Of a DNA stretch of 32,500 nt, positions 28,301-32,500 are shown in pieces (position 1 is the first letter of the stretch; each line of letters starts with the position of its first letter). Source of the stretch: Mesostigma viride (taxonomy: Eukaryota > Streptophyta > Mesostigmatophyceae > Mesostigmatales > Mesostigmataceae). The notes below the pieces were generated by a model. The model was given only the letters and a program-made list of their open reading frames with translations. It was not told where the DNA came from and made no database searches. The translations under genes were made by a program, and so were the position numbers. The stretch covers positions 1 through 32,500 of the forward strand of contig RPFO01000636.1 of the NCBI GenBank assembly GCA_009746045.1. The letters run 5' to 3'.

Positions 28301-30111
28301 GGCGGGTCACGGGAGAAAGAGTCGAACACCGCCTTACCACCGAGTAGACCGGAAGGCGGCTCGTCGGCGGGTAGGCTGCCAGCGGGGTCCTGCGGTTGAA
28401 CATCCACCTCATTCAGCGGGCGCGGCGCACGCTGAGTCGGACCAGCCGTAGGTAGGGTATTGGTCGGGCGCTGAAAAGGAACGGGGCGGCCGGTCGGAGC
28501 CGGAGAGCGCTGCGGCATTGTAGGAGCGGTAGCCGGGGCGCCGGCAAGGAAACGAGGGCAAGCACGCTTGATATGCCCAATTTCCTGACAGTGATAGCAG
28601 CGGATGCGCGAGGCATCCATCACAGCCAACTCGGCCACACGCAAGGGGATCTGAAGCTCATCTACAAACTCGTCCTGGTCGGGGTCATTAATCACGCCTA
28701 ACTGATTCACGCTCGCGCGGGCCGTGCGTTGTTGTGGCATGATGAGGTCCGCGACTCGAAGGAGATAGGGGCGAATCTGCCGCAGCTGCAGGTCCTGCCA
28801 TCGGCTTTCAGAAAAGTGGCGGAAGACCTCAGCGAGGAGTGCTGGGTGTAAACCTTCAAGAAAGCGGGCGCGGGCCTCGGCACCTGAGACGTCCTTAAGG
28901 CGAGCCAGGCGCAGGTCAAAGTCGGTCATATACGCCGAAACATGGCGCTGGCCTTGACGGAGGCGACCGAATTCCAACCGCTCGCGGCGGTCGGCGTCAG
29001 GGGGAATACAACGACGCTCTATGCGCGCCATCAGCTCAGCAACCGAACCAGGGTACGTATGGGAGGCTACTTCTTCACATCCCAGGAGAGAGGCGACAGC
29101 ACGGTCAAGAGCACGGGTGCGAATGAGGCCTATCTTAACAGAGTCAGACAGACGCCAATCGTGGTATTCCTCCCACAGAGAAAATTCCTGATACAATGAG
29201 TGTTTCCAATCAAGAATCTGTTGGGCTGTACAATCGAGCGTCAGTCTAGTGACAGAAAGCGTGGGCAAAGCGGGAGGTTTGCGGTCTTTACCACCAGGAC
29301 GGCGGGGACCACTCACCTCAACATATCGAGCCCACGGAGGGAGCGAATCATCACCCGCGTTGTCGTCGGCGGGTTCCTCACCATTGTCGCTGGGACACAA
29401 GTCCGGTACGTCGTCGACCGGGTCGTAGGACGGGATCGGAGCACGGGCAGGAATACCAGGCGCAGAACGGGCGCCTCGGGTAGCCATGCGTGACCGAGGG
29501 CGAGCAGAGTGTGTCTCATAATAGAATTGATGGTCGTACAAGGGATCTGAGGGATGCATGGTACTGAAATCAGCGTTAGCCTCAATGTCGGCTACGCGAG
29601 TGTGAGTGTGGGCCATGGAATAGGGCCCATTGGCCAGCTCAGAAATGGCCTCTGTACGAGGAATAGCGGGACGTGCTACCCGACCACCGATGGGGGCGGA
29701 CAGACGCACAGATGACGGTGGGTGAGCACGCAATCCCGGGCGCAGGCTAGCACGAGGGGCTACTGATGCGACAGGATATTGGCCGACAATTCGCCCAACA
29801 TGTAACTGGGTTTGTGGGCTAGCACTGCCACCACCACGCCCGCGACCAACCGGAGAGGTGCGAGGGATAGCTACCTGGGGCTGATCAGGGGTAAGGTGTA
29901 GAGTGGGCTCGGTAGCCGCAGGGGATTGGTTTGCTGTCCTGTCATTAATAGGAGCGGTCTCGGGTGGGACTACACTAGCAGCCGGTGCAGGGACAGGCTG
30001 AGGGGGCCGTGCCTGGGGTTGGCCGGCCTGATGGGACCGGGTACGCTGACTCACAGCGTCTGCATTGTCTACTCCTGCCTGCCTAGGCGGATGTTGACTA
30101 TGATCGGCCAT
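28279..30111 (-). CDS. gag: Gag polyprotein with CCHC zinc knuckle
   Basis: ATG at 30111, 610 codons, TAG at 28279-28281. The N-terminal 250 residues are Pro/Gln/Ala/Arg-rich and probably disordered, including an RGRGGG box (90-95). Residues about 285-460 match the retrotransposon gag core (LDWKHSLYQEFSLWEEYHDW; RLRQGQRHVSAYMTDFDLRL; FLEGLHPALLAEVF). The nucleocapsid knuckle is Cys505, Cys508, His513, Cys518 in CYHCQEIGHIKRAC. It forms the particle and binds genomic RNA. It is larger than typical Ty3/gypsy gag because of the N-terminal extension. The stop lies in a purine-rich stretch that includes the presumed frameshift site. Confidence 0.9.
   Translation of the reverse strand: MADHSQHPPRQAGVDNADAVSQRTRSHQAGQPQARPPQPVPAPAASVVPPETAPINDRTANQSPAATEPTLHLTPDQPQVAIPRTSPVGRGRGGGSASPQTQLHVGRIVGQYPVASVAPRASLRPGLRAHPPSSVRLSAPIGGRVARPAIPRTEAISELANGPYSMAHTHTRVADIEANADFSTMHPSDPLYDHQFYYETHSARPRSRMATRGARSAPGIPARAPIPSYDPVDDVPDLCPSDNGEEPADDNAGDDSLPPWARYVEVSGPRRPGGKDRKPPALPTLSVTRLTLDCTAQQILDWKHSLYQEFSLWEEYHDWRLSDSVKIGLIRTRALDRAVASLLGCEEVASHTYPGSVAELMARIERRCIPPDADRRERLEFGRLRQGQRHVSAYMTDFDLRLARLKDVSGAEARARFLEGLHPALLAEVFRHFSESRWQDLQLRQIRPYLLRVADLIMPQQRTARASVNQLGVINDPDQDEFVDELQIPLRVAELAVMDASRIRCYHCQEIGHIKRACPRFLAGAPATAPTMPQRSPAPTGRPVPFQRPTNTLPTAGPTQRAPRPLNEVDVQPQDPAGSLPADEPPSGLLGGKAVFDSFSRDPPLGEGEE
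28294..28300 (-). promoter_or_regulatory. Candidate -1 frameshift heptamer TTTGGGG
   Basis: In the gag frame it reads T TTG GGG, fitting X XXY YYZ. It lies in the short overlap where both frames are open (28306 down to the gag stop at 28279-28281). Slippage here would enter the pol frame. G in the Y position is weaker than A or U in known cases. Confidence 0.4.
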
Positions 30112-30239
30112 TTGTTTATGCACGCAAGAATTTAATTACTAATAGTTATTGAATTAAACACAAGGGGTCTCACTAGTGCCGCTATATAGAAGGAAGAACG
30201 GTCAAGACGTTATCTAGCCCTCGATATTTACGGGGTCCG
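30112..30239. other. Spacer between ORF B and gag
   Basis: A+T-rich 128 bp, possibly the gag leader. No acceptor-like sequence directly before the gag ATG. Confidence 0.4.
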
Positions 30240-30710
30240 TCATGGGACCGTCTGAGGTACGGTGCACGTACTCCTCGCCGCCGAAACCGTAAAGTCACTA
30301 GTAGGGGCAGGCTCCAGGCGTGCGGCGCGCGCGATGGCTTCAATGACCCAGATACTACGGAGGAGGTACCCGCCGCCAATTGTGCGGATGGCCGTACGCC
30401 GAGGCCGCGGGCCGGCCGGGCGTGACTTTGGGAGTACGAGTGACGCGAGGACGTTAGGGGCCGCGGGTTCCACAAATGGAGGAAGACTTGCGTCGTCCTC
30501 GTGGGAGAACAGTGCGCGGTAAACTAGATGGGCGTGGGCGGTCTGATGATACGACTCGCCGTAGCCGTGCACTCGTTTGCGGATGAGCTTGACAGCCGCG
30601 CGGTACCGGGCCGTTAACTCGCGAGCTTTCTCGCCAGGGTAGGCGTTTTCCAGTGTTAGAATGTCGATTTCCTTTGGGGATAATCCCTTACGAGGAAAGG
30701 GGACCCCCAT
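30240..30710 (-). CDS. ORF B, 156-aa leader protein, unknown
   Basis: ATG at 30710, stop at 30240-30242. Residues 9-75 are charged and probably helical (PKEIDILTLENAYPGEKARE; YRAAVKLIRKRVHGYGESYH). The remainder is Pro/Arg/Ala-rich. Same strand and same element as gag, with about 130 bp between them. No family recognised. Ordinary composition and the regular spacing of ORFs on this strand argue that it is real, but it could be a non-functional leader frame. Confidence 0.5.
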   Translation of the reverse strand: MGVPFPRKGLSPKEIDILTLENAYPGEKARELTARYRAAVKLIRKRVHGYGESYHQTAHAHLVYRALFSHEDDASLPPFVEPAAPNVLASLVLPKSRPAGPRPRRTAIRTIGGGYLLRSIWVIEAIARAARLEPAPTSDFTVSAARSTCTVPQTVP

Positions 30711-30974
30711 GCTGGGGTACCATTTTGGGGGTACAATAGCGACACGAAATAAAAATCAAGCCCACTGGGGTCAGTGACTTGATGATTTTAGGCCTCTAAG
30801 AAAGAAGTAGGCCAAAACAAATTAGAAACAATAAAACATGATTTAATTAAGCAACACTACTCGGGTCTACCGCCTGTATCCTTATCATGGCCTGTTTATT
30901 TTCCCTCTATCAGTACTGCTAACCACCCAATACGAGGCGGGGGTGACTACTGGCACGCGTCACCCTTGTACTCC
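30711..30974. other. Spacer between ORF A and ORF B
   Basis: 264 bp, A+T-rich in the middle. GGGGACCCC/GGGGTACC words near 30700-30735 could fold. No gene. Confidence 0.35.
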
Positions 30975-31403
30975 CTAACTAGATGTCGTAAACGGCTGGG
31001 ACGATTGTCCTACTTGTCTAGTGACTTGTGACAAGGCAGGAGAGGGACACGGTTCAGGAGACGGAATGACAGGGGTACATCGAGCGCGGCGAGTAGGGTT
31101 GGTGACCGGGTGCCCACGTCTATGGAGTCCTTCTGGGGCACGCAAGTTATCTATAAGGTATTCATATGCTGCATCCAATGAGTGGAAACCTGGGTATTCA
31201 CACTGTGGGATCCCTGAGGTTAAGTTACTGGCTGTAACCCAACTAAGTACTATGCCTGCAAACGTAGGGGTGATTACAGCATAGAAGGGGTAGTTACTAC
31301 CTGTACCGCTGGGACGCCAAATGGAACTAAGATCACGGGGTACTCGTTTCTTACTATTGGATGCAGAGGATTGGGAAGAGCTAGCAGATTGGGGCACACG
31401 CAT
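30975..31403 (-). CDS. ORF A, viroplasmin / RNase H1 N-terminal-like domain protein
   Basis: ATG at 31403, 142 codons, TAG at 30975-30977. After a Ser-rich start, residues 38-87 have the layout of the small viroplasmin/RNase H1 N-terminal (HBD-type) fold: YPFYAVITPTFAGIVLSW, a Pro-Cys turn, then YPGFHSLDAAYEYLID, matching the family's Y-V...G-..-SW...v.g...-F-s-.-eA-.-yl pattern. That fold binds RNA/DNA hybrids in RNase H1 and occurs in caulimovirid P6 proteins. The C-terminal 55 residues are Pro/Arg/Ser-rich. It is encoded upstream of gag in the same direction. The assignment is by eye and short, so it needs a profile search. Confidence 0.5.
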   Translation of the reverse strand: MRVPQSASSSQSSASNSKKRVPRDLSSIWRPSGTGSNYPFYAVITPTFAGIVLSWVTASNLTSGIPQCEYPGFHSLDAAYEYLIDNLRAPEGLHRRGHPVTNPTRRARCTPVIPSPEPCPSPALSQVTRQVGQSSQPFTTSS

Positions 31404-31405
31404 TA

Positions 31406-31413
31406 TGATACCA
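31406..31413 (-). other. Possible tRNA primer-binding site
   Basis: Minus strand TGGTATCA, the complement of the 3' end of plant-type initiator Met tRNA (UGAUACCA). Only 8 nt match, no CA-ending LTR precedes it closely, and it sits 2 nt upstream of the ORF A ATG, so it may be chance. Confidence 0.25.
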
Positions 31414-32216
31414 TATTACTAATGACAGCCTACTCATAAGCACATACCTTGGTAACTGAAAGGGCCAGAGGGGGACCGTGTGCAGGGTGGGTAGGTTTTT
31501 CTCAGGGGGTAGTAGCAAAGGCCTGTTTCAAACAAGCAGCGCAAGCATGCACACCACTCGGTTAACGGGGTGATACTAACCCGTAACCCACAGCACAATT
31601 ACCACCTGTTTTTAGTGAAATTTCGGCAGCATTTCCCCTGTACAGTGGGGGAATGCTGGCCTCCTTGAAGCCGTGGCTGGGTCGTCGCCGTCTTGGGCCC
31701 TTCACCACTTGGGCCCTTCACCAATGGACGAAAAACAGAAAACAATGCTGGCGACCCTTGGCGTCCTGGCTCGTAGCCGTCTCGTGTGAAAATGGAGACA
31801 AAATCACACAAACAGGTCCTAACTGCGCATGCCAGGGCAAGACATCATTCCTACAATATTCCTAAGCACTAGACTCGCAGTAGGGACACTAGCAATGTGT
31901 GAATTCAATCCAGTTCACACAATGTGGTTCTAATTTGACGACTCAAGTCTCTCCGCTTTACTGGGTCAAAAACAAGCAATATTCCACCAATTTGAGCGAT
32001 TCCAACTACGGCCAAGCAAGGGAAGGGTCTCCCCTACTTGCTAATTCGTTTTCGAAAGGAAAGGGCGATTAAAACCTAAAGAAATCGTCTAATTTCGGGC
32101 AGGGCCTGCCCTTCCATTAACCGTAATGCTACCGAGGTGATACGACCAATTTTCCACTAGAATTTGCCAAGTCGGGTCCAGATGCTGCGCCTTTACAGGG
32201 CAAAAGAGTCTAAAAA
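31414..32216. other. Leader or 5' LTR region, no supported gene
   Basis: Contains a 15-bp direct repeat of TTGGGCCCTTCACCA type at about 31693-31723 and a short inverted TTCACACAATGTG/ATGTGTGAATT pair near 31896-31926. No coding frame supported and no copy of it seen at the left end of the element. Confidence 0.35.
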
Positions 32217-32360
32217 GATTCGTTAAAAGACTTGCAAAAAGGTTCGTCAAAAGACTGCAAAAAGGTTCGTCAAAAGACTGCAAAAAGGTTCGTTAAAAGA
32301 CTGCAAAAAGGTTCGTGAAGGGAAAAACTGCAAAAAGATTCGTAACAAGATTCCAAAAAC
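32217..32360. repeat. 23-bp tandem repeat in the retroelement 5' region
   Basis: About six units of GGTTCGTCAAAAGACTGCAA plus AAA. The inner three are nearly identical, and the fifth and sixth carry small changes (GTGAAGGGAAAAACTG; GTAACAAGATTCC). On the minus strand the units lie upstream of ORF A, where promoter repeats of an LTR or leader could be. Confidence 0.9.
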
Positions 32361-32455
32361 GGGGCGATCTGATTTCGATTTACTACGTTAGCACTAAGTA
32401 TTAAGACAGAAGCTTGCAAGGCTTCGATCTGCCAAATTTTACTGAGTATCCGGTG

Positions 32456-32481
32456 TCCTCTCTAGGAATCCTCTCTAGGAA
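32456..32481. repeat. 13-bp direct duplication
   Basis: TCCTCTCTAGGAA occurs twice in tandem near the right edge. Confidence 0.8.
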
Positions 32482-32500
32482 GCAGCACTTGGGATCCAAC

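Larger units (their letters stand above)
21060..32500 (-). mobile_element. Ty3/gypsy chromovirus with accessory ORFs, right end outside window
   Basis: Minus-strand order: leader, ORF A (viroplasmin-like), ORF B, gag, pol in the order PR-RT-RH-IN-chromodomain, ORF3, then a purine tract and a possible 3' LTR. Integrase after RNase H and the chromodomain place it in the chromovirus group of Ty3/gypsy. All five frames are open, so the copy may be young. No sequence at 30124-32500 matches the proposed 3' LTR, so either the 5' LTR lies beyond 32500 or the LTR assignment is wrong. The left end abuts the LINE stop codon. Confidence 0.85.

Noticed and set aside
22034-30135. Many plus-strand frames of 60-267 codons across the retroelement
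   Set aside because: Antisense shadows of gag, pol and ORF3; none has a domain.
31414-32500. This region as the complete 5' LTR
   Set aside because: No matching sequence was found left of ORF3, and no TG start is visible; only an 8-nt primer-site match supports it.

Overview
This is a nuclear genomic window from a eukaryote. The evidence is introns with GT...AG borders, a chromodomain-bearing Ty3/gypsy retrotransposon, a non-LTR element with a plant-type RT-associated zinc-binding tail, and kilobase-scale simple repeats. The mix suggests a green alga (chlorophyte or streptophyte), but nothing in the sequence fixes the taxon. No rRNA, tRNA, CRISPR array or bacterial operon was seen.

Layout. 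Positions 1-5500 are almost gene-free and carry several unrelated minisatellites (15-bp, 50-bp, 109-bp and about 280-bp units), a degenerate CCCTTG tract and a GA tract. Positions 6240-9993 hold short minus-strand exon-like segments of one or more split genes that I could not identify. A perfect 996-bp ATGG array lies inside one presumed intron. Positions 10790-12670 form a strand-asymmetric block of C-rich hexamer arrays (CCCCCG, CCCACG, CCCCTG) with a duplicated spacer of about 115 bp. At 13857-14471 there is a near-perfect inverted repeat with 297-bp arms. A plus-strand gene leaves its right arm (14431-15055) and is followed by a second plus-strand gene (15333-17317) whose frame is broken inside G+C-rich repeats. 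Then come a 173-bp tandem repeat (17735-18500) and a three-exon minus-strand gene (18634-19441).

The right third is mobile DNA. A 5'-truncated non-LTR (LINE-like) element ends at 21040 on the plus strand. Next to it is a large minus-strand Ty3/gypsy chromovirus. Read 5' to 3' on the minus strand it has: a leader with a 23-bp repeat, a 142-aa ORF with a viroplasmin/RNase H1 N-terminal-like domain, a 156-aa ORF of unknown function, gag (zinc knuckle), pol in the -1 frame (protease, RT, RNase H, integrase, chromodomain), and a 695-aa ORF in the position where env would lie. A possible 3' LTR begins at 21620. No matching 5' LTR is visible, so the element probably continues past the right edge of the window.

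The most unusual item is this retroelement: three extra ORFs around a standard gag-pol, a candidate -1 frameshift site, and a candidate splice acceptor exactly at the start of the 3' ORF. Protein assignments were made by eye from motifs and no database search was possible.
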